Counted from the first letter of the stretch, positions 37,404-47,045 are shown. The stretch: DNA of 64,000 nucleotides from Cellulomonas xiejunii (GCF_024508315.1 NZ_CP101987.1:3100001-3164000), one strand, 5' to 3'. The notes: generated by a model from the sequence alone, not told the origin. A program made the numbers and translations.

Positions 37404-38266
37404 CGGGCGTCCCTCGCCCGCAGCCGGACGCCCGCGACGACGAGCAGCAGGACGATCCACGCACCGACCACCAGGCCGCCGCCGACAGGCCCGACGTCGG
37501 GTGTGCCGGGCATGCCCTCGCTCGAGGCGCTGGTCGTCAGCAGCGCGATCCCGGTCCCGGGTGTGAACACGCTGACCGCACCCGCGGGCGTGACGCTGTG
37601 CGGCAGGGCCATGCCGTTCGCGTCCACCCCCGGGTCGCTCATCATCTGGAGCGTCACCGGCAGGAAGACCAGCACCACGAGCGCCGTGACGAGCGCGGGG
37701 ACCGTCCTGCGCAGCAGCGCACCGAACGCCAGACCGAGCAGCGCCATGCCGAGCAGGAGCACCACCATGCCGAGCATGGCCCCGGGGGTCTCCCCCTCGG
37801 CGAGCCGGAGCGGCATGTCACGCGACGCGGCCGCCGGCATGACACCCGCGACACAGACCGCGACGGTGACGACGCCCAGCACCAGCGTGAACGCCGTCAG
37901 GACCACGGCCTGCGCCGCCAGCACCGGCCACCGCCGCGGGACCAGCGCGAACGTCGTGCGGAAGGCGCCCGTGCGGAACTCGCCGGCCCCGTAGAGGACG
38001 CCCAGCACCAGGGGCCCGAGCTGCGCCAGCATGAGTCCGGTCGACAGGTCGCGCGTCGGTTCGAACCCGGGGTCCACCGAGGACGCCGTCGCGGACATGT
38101 ACGAGATCGCACCCGCGACGACGACCGTGACGAGCGCCGTCCACCACGGCGAGCGCAGCGACGTCAGCTTGGTCCACTCCGCGGCGACCACGCGTCCGAA
38201 CGTCGGGCCGCCGGAGCGCGCGCCGGCCGCCGGACGGGCGGCGCGGGGCACCGTCGTGGCGCTCAT
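37400..38266 (-). CDS. ABC transporter permease (first subunit)
   Basis: Integral membrane protein of 288 residues with six hydrophobic segments. The FRTGAFRTTFALVPRRWPVLA segment between helices 2 and 3 matches permeases linked to BcrA-like ATPases that export peptides, lipids or antibiotics. Its ATG overlaps the ATPase stop by 4 bases and its stop overlaps the next permease, giving strong translational coupling. The exported substrate is unknown. Confidence 0.88.
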   Translation of the reverse strand: MSATTVPRAARPAAGARSGGPTFGRVVAAEWTKLTSLRSPWWTALVTVVVAGAISYMSATASSVDPGFEPTRDLSTGLMLAQLGPLVLGVLYGAGEFRTGAFRTTFALVPRRWPVLAAQAVVLTAFTLVLGVVTVAVCVAGVMPAAASRDMPLRLAEGETPGAMLGMVVLLLGMALLGLAFGALLRRTVPALVTALVVLVFLPVTLQMMSDPGVDANGMALPHSVTPAGAVSVFTPGTGIALLTTSASSEGMPGTPDVGPVGGGLVVGAWIVLLLVVAGVRLRARDAR

Positions 38267-39189
38267 CGCGCACCGCCCCGGGTGTCGGCCGTGCGGTACT
38301 CGACGGCGTCGCCGGTGAGCTGCAGGTACGCCTCCTCGAGCGTGCCGGACTCGGTGGCGAGCTCGAGGACCGTGGCGCCGCAGCGACGCGCGGCGGTGCC
38401 GACCTCGTCGACCGACGCGCCGCGGACCTGCAGCGCCCCGCCCTCGGCGGGCGTGACCTGGGCACCTGTGGCGAGCAGCTCGCGGGCCAGCGCCTCGGGC
38501 TCCGTCGTGCGGACGCGCACCGCGCCGGCACGCTCGGTCCGCTCGACGATGTCCTGCACGGTCGCGTCGGCGAGCAGCCGCCCGCGGCCGATGATGACGA
38601 CGCGGTCGGCGCACAGCGCGAGCTCGTGCATGAGGTGCGACGACAGCAGCACCGTGCGCCCCTCGGCTGCCAGCTCCCGGACCAGGCGACGCACCCACAG
38701 GACGCCGTCGGGGTCCAGGCCGTTGACCGGCTCGTCGAGGATCAGCGTCTGCGGGTCGCCCAGCAGCGCACCGGCGATCCCCAGGCGCTGCCCCATGCCG
38801 AGCGAGAACGTGCCCGCACGGCGGTGCGCGGCCGGCTCGAGGCCGGTCTGCGCGATGACCTCGCGGACGCGCGCCTTGCCGATGCCGTGCGTCTGCGCCA
38901 TCGCGAGGAGGTGCTTGTAGGCCGTGCGGCCCGGGTGCACCGAGCGGGCGTCGAGCATGACGCCCACCGCGTGCAGGGGTGCCGTCAAGTCGGCGTACCG
39001 GTGCCCGCCGACGCGCGCGCTCCCGGACGTCGGACGCTCGAGCCCCACGACGACGCGCATGGTCGTCGACTTGCCCGCCCCGTTGGGACCGAGGAACCCG
39101 GTGACCGTCCCCGGCCGTGCCGTGAACGTCAGACCGTCCACCGCCGTCGTGCTCCCGTAGCGCTTGGTCAGCGCCTCCACCTCGATCAT
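38263..39189 (-). CDS. ABC transporter ATP-binding protein
   Basis: ATPase of 308 residues that drives the two permeases downstream. Walker A is GPNGAGKST, the signature is FSLGMGQRLGIA, Walker B is TLILDEPVNGLDP and the H-loop is LLSSHLMHE. The C-terminal 80 residues are the extension usual in BcrA/CcmA-like exporter ATPases. ATG 39189 has a GAGGAG site and opens the typical MIEVEALTKRYG; longer frames are not family-like. First gene of the five-gene operon, which has the shape of a self-protection or envelope-stress module. Confidence 0.93.
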   Translation of the reverse strand: MIEVEALTKRYGSTTAVDGLTFTARPGTVTGFLGPNGAGKSTTMRVVVGLERPTSGSARVGGHRYADLTAPLHAVGVMLDARSVHPGRTAYKHLLAMAQTHGIGKARVREVIAQTGLEPAAHRRAGTFSLGMGQRLGIAGALLGDPQTLILDEPVNGLDPDGVLWVRRLVRELAAEGRTVLLSSHLMHELALCADRVVIIGRGRLLADATVQDIVERTERAGAVRVRTTEPEALARELLATGAQVTPAEGGALQVRGASVDEVGTAARRCGATVLELATESGTLEEAYLQLTGDAVEYRTADTRGGAR

Positions 39190-39294
39190 GGCGTCTCCTC
39201 GTCGTCGCGTCGCACCCTGCGGTGCGTCCGTCGGCGACGCTACGGAGACGGGGTGGGTGCCCAGCACCTGCCGGTGGAGGAGAGGTGGCGCGCG

Positions 39295-39322
39295 GCGTCC
39301 TCCTCCCACGGGAGGAGGACGC
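39295..39322 (-). terminator. Hairpin terminator after the SDR gene
   Basis: GCGTCCTCCTCCC at 39295-39307 and its complement at 39310-39322 are separated by 2 bases. It lies 62 bases past the stop of the minus-strand SDR gene and before the ABC operon, so it probably separates the two transcripts. Confidence 0.6.
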
Positions 39323-39383
39323 GGCACCGGGGAGGGACGGCACGGCGACCGTCAGGACACCGGCGCACGTGGGTCCCGACCCG

Positions 39384-40298
39384 TCAGGCGCCCGTGGGCT
39401 CGACGCCCGCTGCCGCGAGACAGCCGTCCCAGATCGCCGCACCCAGCCCCGCCCGGTGGCTCGCGGCCGAGCTGTCGCGCGCGCGCCGCTCGCTCACGTA
39501 GCGGCCCATGAGCGGCTCGGCCTCCTCGGCGGTCGCCAGCCACGCGAGGTCCACGGCGGAGTCCGTCACCCTCCTCGCCCCGGGCAGCCACACCAGCAGC
39601 GGGGTGAGGGCCGCGTACGCGGACCGGATCGCAGGGGGGTACTCCCGGGCCAGCCCCGTCTCCGGCATCAGACCCGGGTCGAAGGCCGCGGCGCGCACGC
39701 CCCGGCCGCGCCACCGCGCGTCGATCTCGTAGGCGAGCGCGATGCAGGCCAGCTTCGACGTCGAGTACCGCACCCTCCCGGCCGCCTGGTGCGACGGGGT
39801 GCCCGGCGGCGGCCGCAGGAGCGCCGTCATGTCGGTCCATCGTGCGGCGGGGAAGCCGAACGCCTTCGCGCCACCCCGGTGCGTCTCGCTGCCGATCGTG
39901 ACGACGCGTGAGCCGGGGCCCATGTGCTCGAGGATCGGGGCGAGCAGCGCGACGTGCCCCAGGACGTTCGTCGCCATCGTGAGCTCGTAGCCGTCGGGAG
40001 ACCACTGGATCCCGTCGACCACCTGGAGCCCCGCGTTGCAGACGACGGCCCGCGGGACCACCTCCTCGCGGATCAGCCCGTCCACCAGCGCCCGGACGCT
40101 CGACAGGTCGGCGAGGTCCGCGCGGCGCACCGAGACCGCGATCCCCGGCGTGGACTCACGCAGCGTGCGCGCGAACGCCTCGCCCCGGTCCAGGTCACGC
40201 ACGACGAGGAGGAGCGGATGCCCCTCGCGGGCTACGGCGCGCGCGGTCGCCTGCCCGAGGCCTCCGGTGGCGCCGGTGATGAGGACAGGTCCTGTCAT
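39384..40298 (-). CDS. Short-chain dehydrogenase/reductase
   Basis: NAD(P)-dependent oxidoreductase of 304 residues with the SDR marks: TGATGGLG (cofactor loop, residues 9-16), VCNAG and the catalytic YSTSK. It is longer than the classical 250-residue type and resembles the protochlorophyllide reductase-like/retinol dehydrogenase-like group, with a C-terminal extension carrying GLMPETGLAREYPP. The substrate is unknown. It lies between the ABC operon and the secreted serine hydrolase on the same strand. Confidence 0.88.
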   Translation of the reverse strand: MTGPVLITGATGGLGQATARAVAREGHPLLLVVRDLDRGEAFARTLRESTPGIAVSVRRADLADLSSVRALVDGLIREEVVPRAVVCNAGLQVVDGIQWSPDGYELTMATNVLGHVALLAPILEHMGPGSRVVTIGSETHRGGAKAFGFPAARWTDMTALLRPPPGTPSHQAAGRVRYSTSKLACIALAYEIDARWRGRGVRAAAFDPGLMPETGLAREYPPAIRSAYAALTPLLVWLPGARRVTDSAVDLAWLATAEEAEPLMGRYVSERRARDSSAASHRAGLGAAIWDGCLAAAGVEPTGA

Positions 40299-40346
40299 GC
40301 CGCGAGTACCCCCTGCTCGAGCGCCGCGGCCCGTGCCGGCCGTCGG

Positions 40347-41669
40347 TCAGCAGGTCGCGAGAGCCATCGGCAGCAGCAGCGCGTTGAAGTCCTCGACCGA
40401 CTTCTCGCTGGTCAGGTCACGGCCGGTGACGCCGACCGCCAGCGACCGGGCGCCGTCGGGCGAGCTGAGGACGATGCTCAGCGTGCCGTAGGTCGCCCCG
40501 TTGTGCCCGTACAGGTAGGCGCCGGACCCGGGCGGGGCGCACGGGTCTGCGACCCGGAAGACACCCAAGCCGTACTCGAGCGGCGCGAGGGACCGCGGCG
40601 TGACCATGTCCGCGACCGTGTCCGGCCGCACCAGGCGACCGCCCAGCAGCGCGTCCGTGAAGGACATCAGGTCCGCCGTGGTGCTCGTGACCGCCCCGGC
40701 GGCGCCGAACAGGTCGGGGTCGCCGTGCCCGAGGGAGTACCACCCGGTGTCCGGGCCGGTGAACGCCGCACCGACGAGGAACGGGCCGTGGGACCGGGGC
40801 TCGTGCGGCAGCTCGGTGTGGCGCATGCCCGCAGGGCGCGTGACGCGGTGGCGCAGCAGCGCGTCGAGGTCCTGGCCCGTGACCTCCTCGAGCATCATCC
40901 CCAGGACGATGTAGCCGGCGTTGGAGTACGACCAGTCCGTGCCGGGCTCGAAGAGCCACGGCGTGGCGAGCGCCGCCGCGACGTGCTCGGCGTCGGTGTA
41001 CTCCTCGCCGAGCACCCGGATGAACTCGTCCCACGAGGTCAGGTCGGTCATGCGTAGGGCCACCATGACGTCTGAGCCGGTCGGCAGGCCGGACCGGTGG
41101 CTCAGCAGGTGCTCCAGGGTGACCTCTGCACGACCCCCCAGGACGCCGGGCAGGACGTCCTCGACGGGGGTGTCGAGCTGCCAGGTGCCCTTCTCGACCT
41201 CCTGCATCACGAGCGTGGCGATCATCGGCTTGGTGATGCTGCCCACCTCGAAGCGGTCACCCGTGTGCGCCGTGGGCCGGCGGTCGAGCTGCCGGGATCC
41301 CGCCGCGCCCGCCCACCGCAGCCGCGACGACTCGACGCGCGCGGTGACCCCGACGGCACCCTCGTCGACGATCGTGCGCACAGCGGCGTCGAGCGCGCGC
41401 CGGTCGGGGCCTGACGGCGCCGGCCGGTCGGGGCCGTGGCCGCGGGCGGAGAAGGCGGTGGACGCCGACGCCTCCTCAAACGCGGCCCGCACGGCGCGCG
41501 ACAGGGCCGCCGGGTCCTGCTCGGCCAGGGTCGGCGTGCCGACGGGCGCGGAGGCGCCGGCGGGTGCGGCCGCGGACGCGCTGCTGGTCGCCCCGAGCGC
41601 CAGCGGCAGGGCGAGCAGCGCGGCGGTCGCGGAGGCGAGGACGGTCGGACGACGAGGGCTGGGCGACAT
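40347..41669 (-). CDS. Secreted serine hydrolase (class C beta-lactamase / D-Ala-D-Ala carboxypeptidase fold)
   Basis: Exported protein of 440 residues. A signal peptide covers about 1-34 (LASATAALLALPLALGATSS core). The catalytic motifs of the penicillin-recognising fold are present: Ser144-x-x-Lys147 (SITK), Tyr248-Ser-Asn250 and a late GHNGA in place of KTG. Such proteins include R61-type DD-peptidases, esterases and lactamase-like enzymes; the HxG motif suits a peptidase or esterase. ATG 41669 has AAGGGA upstream. The gene is divergent from the GH62 enzyme. Confidence 0.88.
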   Translation of the reverse strand: MSPSPRRPTVLASATAALLALPLALGATSSASAAAPAGASAPVGTPTLAEQDPAALSRAVRAAFEEASASTAFSARGHGPDRPAPSGPDRRALDAAVRTIVDEGAVGVTARVESSRLRWAGAAGSRQLDRRPTAHTGDRFEVGSITKPMIATLVMQEVEKGTWQLDTPVEDVLPGVLGGRAEVTLEHLLSHRSGLPTGSDVMVALRMTDLTSWDEFIRVLGEEYTDAEHVAAALATPWLFEPGTDWSYSNAGYIVLGMMLEEVTGQDLDALLRHRVTRPAGMRHTELPHEPRSHGPFLVGAAFTGPDTGWYSLGHGDPDLFGAAGAVTSTTADLMSFTDALLGGRLVRPDTVADMVTPRSLAPLEYGLGVFRVADPCAPPGSGAYLYGHNGATYGTLSIVLSSPDGARSLAVGVTGRDLTSEKSVEDFNALLLPMALATC

Positions 41670-41988
41670 GGGGTCCCTTCGATCGGCGGCGGAGGACCTA
41701 CCGTGCCGGACCGGTCGGACGGGGCGCAACCGACGTTCCGGACATGACCTCGCCCCCCTGCCCACCAGAACGAGGGAACGATTGCCAACCCGGCGCCCGA
41801 CGCGACGGCCCGAACCGTTTAGGAGTGCTCGGCAGCTCTTCAGTCGGAGCGATCCCACATGACAATGTGAACCTTCACAAACCGCTCGAACCGGGATGTG
41901 AAGGCTCACATCGCCCTCGCCCGGCAGTCGACGTCGACCGCCGCCGCGAAGGGCCGCTCGACCCCCCGACAACTCGAAGGAGAGCAGC
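41670..41988. other. Intergenic control region of the divergent serine hydrolase and GH62 genes
   Basis: No gene is seen in these 319 bases. They hold the start region of the serine hydrolase gene, the two palindromic operators described separately, and the GGAGAG ribosome site of the GH62 gene. No other repeat or RNA was found. Confidence 0.6.
41866..41912 (+). promoter_or_regulatory. Twin TGTGA-N4-TCACA operators upstream of the GH62 gene
   Basis: TGTGAACCTTCACA at 41866-41879 and GATGTGA-AGGC-TCACATC at 41895-41912 are perfect inverted repeats with the same half-sites and a 4-base centre. Their centres are 31 bp apart, three helical turns. TTCACA (41874-41879) could act as a -35 with the -10 near 41897-41902, placing the promoter between and under both sites. 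The regulator is unknown; the spacing differs from the CRP/GlxR type, which has six central bases. Confidence 0.6.
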
Positions 41989-43563
41989 ATGAGATCAGCA
42001 CGTGCCCACGGGGCGCCTGCCCCGGCACGAGGACGCCGCCGCTGGGCGTCGGTCCTCGTCGCCGCGGCCACTGCGGTGTCAGCAGGCGCTGTCGCGCTCG
42101 TTGCCGCCCCCGCGGCCTCGGCGGCGACGGTCGACACCAGCGCGTCGTACGTCCTGATCAACCGCGGCAGCGGCAAGGCCCTCGACGTGTACAACCTCTC
42201 GATGAGCGATGGCGCGCGGATCACGCAGTGGACCCGCAACGACGGCTCGCAGCAGCAGTGGCAGTTCGTCGACTCCGGCAACGGGTACTACCGGCTGAAG
42301 TCACGCCTCTCGGGCAAGGTCCTCGACGTGCACAACTGGTCGACCGCCAACGGCGGCGCGATCGTCCAGTACACCGACAACAACACGAACAACCAGCAGT
42401 TCCGCCTGCAGGACGCACCCAACGGGCACGTCATCCTCGTCAACCGGCACTCCAGCCTCGCGGTGGAGGTCCAGGGCGGCTCGACAGCCGACGGCGCCAA
42501 CATCGTCCAGTACAGCAACTGGGGCGGCAACAACCAGCAGTGGCAGCTCGTCCGCGTCGGCAGCAACCCGCAGCCGACCACGCAGCCGACGAGCAACCCG
42601 ACGAGCAACCCGACGACGCAGCCCACCACGTCGCCGACCACACCGCCGCCGACGGGCACCTGCTCGCTGCCGTCGTCGTACCGGTGGCGTGACTCCGGCG
42701 TGCTGGCCCAGCCGCGCTCCGGGTGGGTGTCGCTGAAGGACTTCACCGTCGCGCCGGTCAACGGCCAGCAGCTCGTGTACGCGACGACGAACACCGGCAC
42801 CGCGTGGCAGTCGACGGCGTTCGCCCCGTTCTCCAGCTACTCGCAGATGGCCTCGGCGCAGCAGCGGTCCATGCCGTTCACGGCCGTCGCGCCGTCGCTG
42901 TTCTACTTCGCGCCGAAGAACGTCTGGGTCCTGGCCTACCAGTGGGGCGGCCCGGCGTTCTCCTACCGGACGTCGACCAACCCGTCCGACCCGAACAGCT
43001 GGGGCGCGCACCAGACGCTCTTCACCGGGTCGATCAGCGACTCGGGCACCGGCCCGATCGACCAGGCGCTCATCGGTGACGACCGGAACATGTACCTGTT
43101 CTTCGCCGGTGACAACGGGCGCATCTACCGGGCGTCCATGCCGATCGGGAACTTCCCGGGCAGCTTCGGGTCGAACTACACGACGATCATGACCGACACC
43201 CAGGCCAACCTCTTCGAGGCGGTGCAGGTCTACAAGCTCCAGGGCCAGCAGCGCTACCTCATGATCGTCGAGGCCATGGGGTCGCAGGGCCGCTACTTCC
43301 GGTCCTTCACGGCCACCAGCCTGGACGGGCAGTGGACCCCGCAGGCCGCTTCGGAGTCCAACCCGTTCGCCGGCAAGGCCAACAGCGGCGCGACGTGGAC
43401 GAACGACATCTCCCACGGTGAGCTGCTGCGCACCAACGCGGACCAGACCATGACGGTCGACCCGTGCAACCTGCAGCTGCTCTACCAGGGCCGCAACCCG
43501 TCCTCCGGCGGCGACTACGGCGCCCTGCCGTACCGGCCCGGCCTGCTGACGATGCAGCGGTAG
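41989..43563 (+). CDS. Secreted alpha-L-arabinofuranosidase, CBM13-GH62
   Basis: Extracellular enzyme of 524 residues predicted to remove arabinose side chains from arabinoxylan. The signal peptide ends near residue 45. A ricin-type CBM13 (about 50-188) has three repeats ending in QQQWQF, NNQQFRL and NNQQWQL. A Thr/Pro/Asn linker (192-223) leads to the GH62 catalytic domain. Asp251 in SLKDFT, Asp358 in [11 protein letters not shown] and Glu410 in NLFEAVQVY sit where GH62 enzymes keep their base, helper and acid. The close match to Streptomyces GH62 enzymes gives high certainty. ATG 41989 follows GAAGGAGAG. Confidence 0.95.
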   Translation: MRSARAHGAPAPARGRRRWASVLVAAATAVSAGAVALVAAPAASAATVDTSASYVLINRGSGKALDVYNLSMSDGARITQWTRNDGSQQQWQFVDSGNGYYRLKSRLSGKVLDVHNWSTANGGAIVQYTDNNTNNQQFRLQDAPNGHVILVNRHSSLAVEVQGGSTADGANIVQYSNWGGNNQQWQLVRVGSNPQPTTQPTSNPTSNPTTQPTTSPTTPPPTGTCSLPSSYRWRDSGVLAQPRSGWVSLKDFTVAPVNGQQLVYATTNTGTAWQSTAFAPFSSYSQMASAQQRSMPFTAVAPSLFYFAPKNVWVLAYQWGGPAFSYRTSTNPSDPNSWGAHQTLFTGSISDSGTGPIDQALIGDDRNMYLFFAGDNGRIYRASMPIGNFPGSFGSNYTTIMTDTQANLFEAVQVYKLQGQQRYLMIVEAMGSQGRYFRSFTATSLDGQWTPQAASESNPFAGKANSGATWTNDISHGELLRTNADQTMTVDPCNLQLLYQGRNPSSGGDYGALPYRPGLLTMQR

Positions 43564-43585
43564 CCGTCGAGGTCTGATCGACACC

Positions 43586-43633
43586 GTGTGCCCCTGCGGC
43601 TCGCTCCCTGCGGAGCGGGCCGCGGGGGCACAC
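43586..43633. terminator. Long hairpin terminator after the GH62 gene
   Basis: A stem of about 22 bp with two mismatches, GTGTGCCCC... at 43586 paired to ...GGGGGCACAC ending at 43633, has a 4-base loop. It lies between the GH62 stop and the converging kinase gene, so it may stop both transcripts. Confidence 0.75.
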
Positions 43634-43682
43634 TCGACTACAGGGCCCGCACCTGGCCGCACCGCGTGGTGGTCGGCCCTCC

Positions 43683-44474
43683 TCAGGCGCCCTGCCGGAC
43701 CACCTCGAACGGCGCGCGACCGGCCAGGCGTCCCTCGATGCCCGAGGTCACGAACCGCTTCGCCGCGGCGACCGCATCGGCCACCTCCGCGCCCTTCGCC
43801 AGCTCGGCGGTGATCGCGGCGGCCAACGTGCAGCCGGCACCGGCGACGCGCTCCTGACCGACCTTGGGTGCACGGAGCACCGTGACCTCGTCGCCGTCGA
43901 CCAGCACGTCCACGGCGTCGTCACCGGGCAGCTCGACGCCGCCCTTCGCGACGACGGCGCGCGGACCGAGCTGCTGGATGCGACGCGCGGCCTCCGTGAG
44001 CTGCTCGACCGTCTCGATGGTCTCCATGCCGGACAGCGCCCGGGCCTCGAACAGGTTGGGCGTCACCACCGTGGCGAGCGGCACGACCTGCTCGCGCAGC
44101 GCGTTGTCGGTGTCCAGCGCCGCCCCGGCCTCCTGCCCCTTGCAGATGAGCACGGGGTCGAGGACCACGTGCCGCCACGGCTGCGAGCGCAGCCCCTCGG
44201 CGACGACGTCGATGGTCGCGGGCGTGCCGAGCATGCCGATCTTCACGACGTCCAGCGCGTACGCCGCGGTCGCGGCCTCGATCTGCGCGGCGATCACGTC
44301 GGCCGGGACGGGGAAGAACCGGTGCCCCCAGTCGTTCGCCGGGTCGAACGACACGATGCACGTGACGGTCCCCAGCCCGAAGGCCCCCAGGGACTGGAAG
44401 GTCCGCAGATCCGCCTGGATCCCGGCACCGCCGGTCGCTTCCGATCCGGCGATGACGTAGGCGAGGTCGACCAC
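43683..44474 (-). CDS. Hydroxymethylpyrimidine/pyridoxine kinase (ThiD/PdxK family)
   Basis: Ribokinase-fold vitamin kinase of 263 residues that phosphorylates either the thiamin pyrimidine (HMP and HMP-P) or pyridoxine-type B6 vitamers. The N-terminal GSEATGGAGIQADLRTFQSLG, the VVTPNLFEARALSG and AVVAKGGVELPG segments and the GAGCTLAAAITAEL anion hole are typical of this family. ThiD and PdxK of this type cannot be told apart by motif alone; no thiamin gene is adjacent, which slightly favours B6 salvage. GTG 44474 has AGGAG 7 bases upstream. Confidence 0.85.
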   Translation of the reverse strand: MVDLAYVIAGSEATGGAGIQADLRTFQSLGAFGLGTVTCIVSFDPANDWGHRFFPVPADVIAAQIEAATAAYALDVVKIGMLGTPATIDVVAEGLRSQPWRHVVLDPVLICKGQEAGAALDTDNALREQVVPLATVVTPNLFEARALSGMETIETVEQLTEAARRIQQLGPRAVVAKGGVELPGDDAVDVLVDGDEVTVLRAPKVGQERVAGAGCTLAAAITAELAKGAEVADAVAAAKRFVTSGIEGRLAGRAPFEVVRQGA

Positions 44475-44648
44475 CTGGGTGCTCCTGTCGAGAGGTCTGC
44501 TGCGTACCGCACCAGCCTCGCACGGCGAGGGACCGACGACCCGCTGTGTCCACCCCGGCCGGGTCGACCTCCGCGACGCCGCCCGCCGGGTGCGCCGCAC
44601 GGCGGGGCGACGTAGCGTCGAGAGTGACCGTGGACGCAAGGGGGCGCC

Positions 44649-46556
44649 GTGTTCGATCACCTGCTCAGCCGTGGCCGCATCGGCCGGCTCGAGACCCGCA
44701 ACCGGATCGTCATGCCGCCCATGCACGTCGGCTTCGGCCGACGTGTCGAGGAGCGTGAGGTCGCGTACTTCGCGGCGCGCGCCGCCGGGGGTGTGGGCCT
44801 GATCATCACCGGGACGATGACGACCACGTCGCGCTTCGAGGACAACGAGGGGTGGCCCAAGGTCGAGGACGACGGGGCGATCCCCGACCTGGCGCGGCTC
44901 GCGGACGCCGTCCACGCCGGTGGCGCCCTGCTGGCCGGGCAGCTCACCCCCGGCTCCGGGCGGGTCGGCCCGCCGGAACCGGGGGGCGAGGTCCCGGTGT
45001 CCGCCTCCGCCACGCCGTGGCTCGCCGACCCGTCGCGCGCGTGCCGCGAGCTCACCACCGGTGAGGTCGAGTACCTGGTCGAGCAGTACGGCCCTGCCGC
45101 GGCGCGCCTGGCCGCGGCCGGGTTCGACGCCGTCGACATCCACTCCCACACCGGGTACCTCATCGACCAGTTCATGAGCAGCCAGTGGAACCAGCGCACC
45201 GACCGCTACGGCGGCTCGCTGGAGAACCGGCTGCGCTTCCCGCTCGAGCTCATCGCCGCCGCACGGGCGGCCGCACCGGAGCTGGCGATCACGTTCCGCC
45301 TCACGGTCGACCACCACATGCCCGGGGGCCGCAGCCTCGAGGAGTCGCTGCAGATGGCACCGATCATCGCCGAGGCCGGCATCCACCTGCTCATGGTCGA
45401 CGACGGCGCGTTCGAGACCGTCGACTGGATCTTCCCCCCGTACTACATGGGCGACGCACCGCTGCTGCCCGGGGCCGCCGCCGTGCGGGCCGTGGTCGAC
45501 GTGCCCGTGATGGCCACCGGCAACATCACCCCCGAGATCGGTGACCGCGCGGTGGCCGCCGGCGAGGTCGACTTCATCGGCATGGGCCGCGCGCTCATCG
45601 CCGACCCCGACCTGCCGCGCAAGCTCGCGGCCGCGCAGCCCGCGGCCGTCCGCCCGTGCATCCGCTGCAACCAGCTGTGCGTCGGCAACATCCTCGCCGG
45701 CGAGCCCCTGGGCTGCGCGGTCAACCCGGAGGTCGGCTTCGAGGCCCACCTGCCGGGGCCGGCCCCCGAGCAGCGGCACGTCGTCGTCGTCGGCGCGGGC
45801 CCGGCCGGGCTGGAGGTGGCGCGCGTCGCGGCGACGCGGGGGCACCGGGTCGACGTCTACGACGAAGCGGACCACGCCGGGGGCGTGCTGTGGCCCGCCG
45901 CGACGCCCGACTTCAAGCGCGAGCTGCGCCGGATGGTCGACTGGTGGCAGGGACAGCTCGCCGAGCTGCCGGTGAGCGTGCACCTGGGTCACCGCATCAC
46001 CGCCGACTCCTCCGAGCTGCGCGACGCCGACCAGGTCGTGGTCGCGACGGGGTCGACCCAGCTGGTGCCCGCGAGCATCCCCGGCACCGACCGTGACGAC
46101 GTCGTCGACGTCCTGCGGTTCCACCAGGGAGCGCCCGTCGGGCACCGAGTGGTCATGGTCGGCGGCGGCCTGTCCGGCTCGGACGCGGCGCTGGAGCTCG
46201 CGAACGAGGGGCACGACGTGACGGTCGTGGAGATGCTCGACGAGATCGCCCGCGACATGCTCGTCGTCAACCGGATCACGTTGCTGCGCCGCCTGGACGA
46301 GGCCGGCGTGCGGCTGCTGACCAGCACCCGCGTGCGGGAGATCACCGACGACGGCGTCATCGTCGAGGGACCCGACGGCGTGGGGACGCTGCCGGCCGAC
46401 ACGGTCGTCCTCGCGCTCGGCAGCCGGCCGCGCACGGACCTGTTCACCGAGCTGACCGCCGCCGGGCTCCCGGTGCAGGCGGTCGGGGACTGCGTGGAGC
46501 CGGCCAAGGTGGGCGAGGCGGTGAACTCGGCGTACGCGCTGGCCGCGCAGCTCTGA
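44649..46556 (+). CDS. OYE-type NADH:flavin oxidoreductase with FAD domain (2,4-dienoyl-CoA reductase-like)
   Basis: Three-part reductase of 635 residues like FadH and trimethylamine dehydrogenase. The N-terminal old-yellow-enzyme barrel (1-330) binds FMN. A 4Fe-4S site is formed by Cys337, Cys340, Cys344 and Cys356 (spacing 2-3-11). The C-terminal half binds FAD (VVGAGPAGLE at 380-389) and NAD(P)H (MVGGGLSGSDAALEL). Electrons run NAD(P)H-FAD-FeS-FMN to an unsaturated substrate. Whether it takes enoyl-CoAs or other enones is not visible. GTG 44649 has AAGGGGG upstream. It is divergent from the vitamin kinase gene. Confidence 0.92.
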   Translation: MFDHLLSRGRIGRLETRNRIVMPPMHVGFGRRVEEREVAYFAARAAGGVGLIITGTMTTTSRFEDNEGWPKVEDDGAIPDLARLADAVHAGGALLAGQLTPGSGRVGPPEPGGEVPVSASATPWLADPSRACRELTTGEVEYLVEQYGPAAARLAAAGFDAVDIHSHTGYLIDQFMSSQWNQRTDRYGGSLENRLRFPLELIAAARAAAPELAITFRLTVDHHMPGGRSLEESLQMAPIIAEAGIHLLMVDDGAFETVDWIFPPYYMGDAPLLPGAAAVRAVVDVPVMATGNITPEIGDRAVAAGEVDFIGMGRALIADPDLPRKLAAAQPAAVRPCIRCNQLCVGNILAGEPLGCAVNPEVGFEAHLPGPAPEQRHVVVVGAGPAGLEVARVAATRGHRVDVYDEADHAGGVLWPAATPDFKRELRRMVDWWQGQLAELPVSVHLGHRITADSSELRDADQVVVATGSTQLVPASIPGTDRDDVVDVLRFHQGAPVGHRVVMVGGGLSGSDAALELANEGHDVTVVEMLDEIARDMLVVNRITLLRRLDEAGVRLLTSTRVREITDDGVIVEGPDGVGTLPADTVVLALGSRPRTDLFTELTAAGLPVQAVGDCVEPAKVGEAVNSAYALAAQL

Positions 46557-46628
46557 GCCTGCGCGGATCCGCAGCGTCCGGACGGCACGGGCCGCGCGCT
46601 CCCAGGCGCGCGCCGTACGATCCCGAGC

Positions 46629-47045
46629 GTGCCAACCGTTCCCGTCATCCGCGTCAGCGCCGTCGTCCTGCGACGGCCGACGGGTGAGGTCCTCACCGTG
46701 CGCAAGCGCGGCACGCAGCGCTTCATGCTCCCGGGCGGCAAGCCGGAACCCGGTGAGAGCGCCGCACGGACGGCCGTGCGCGAGGCGTACGAGGAGGTCG
46801 GCGCCGTGCTCGACGAGGCGCGGCTGCACGCGATCGGCACGTTCCGCGCCGCGGCGGCGAACGAGGCGGGGCACGAGGTCCTCGGCACGGTCTTCGAGCA
46901 CCCGTACACCGGCGCCCCGGCGGCGGCGGGCGAGATCGAGGAGCTGCGCTGGCTCGACCCGTCCGGCGACCTGCCCGACGACCTCGCTCCCCTGCTCGTC
47001 GGACACGTGCTGCCGGCCCTGGCCGGGACGACCCCGCCGGCCTGA
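46629..47045 (+). CDS. Nudix hydrolase
   Basis: Single-domain Nudix protein of 138 residues that hydrolyses a nucleoside diphosphate linked to another group; the substrate is unknown. The Nudix box is complete at about 37-59: GGKPEPGESAARTAVREAYE, then EVG. A -10 box TACGAT lies at 46616-46621, 7 bases before the GTG, so the mRNA is probably leaderless. It follows the OYE-type gene on the same strand but with its own promoter, and the heme-binding-like gene follows 50 bases later. Confidence 0.9.
   Translation: MPTVPVIRVSAVVLRRPTGEVLTVRKRGTQRFMLPGGKPEPGESAARTAVREAYEEVGAVLDEARLHAIGTFRAAAANEAGHEVLGTVFEHPYTGAPAAAGEIEELRWLDPSGDLPDDLAPLLVGHVLPALAGTTPPA

Noticed and set aside
44475..47006. In-frame extension of the vitamin-kinase gene by over 800 codons
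   Set aside because: It runs antisense to the OYE-type and Nudix genes and has no family similarity; the kinase has a good start at 44474.
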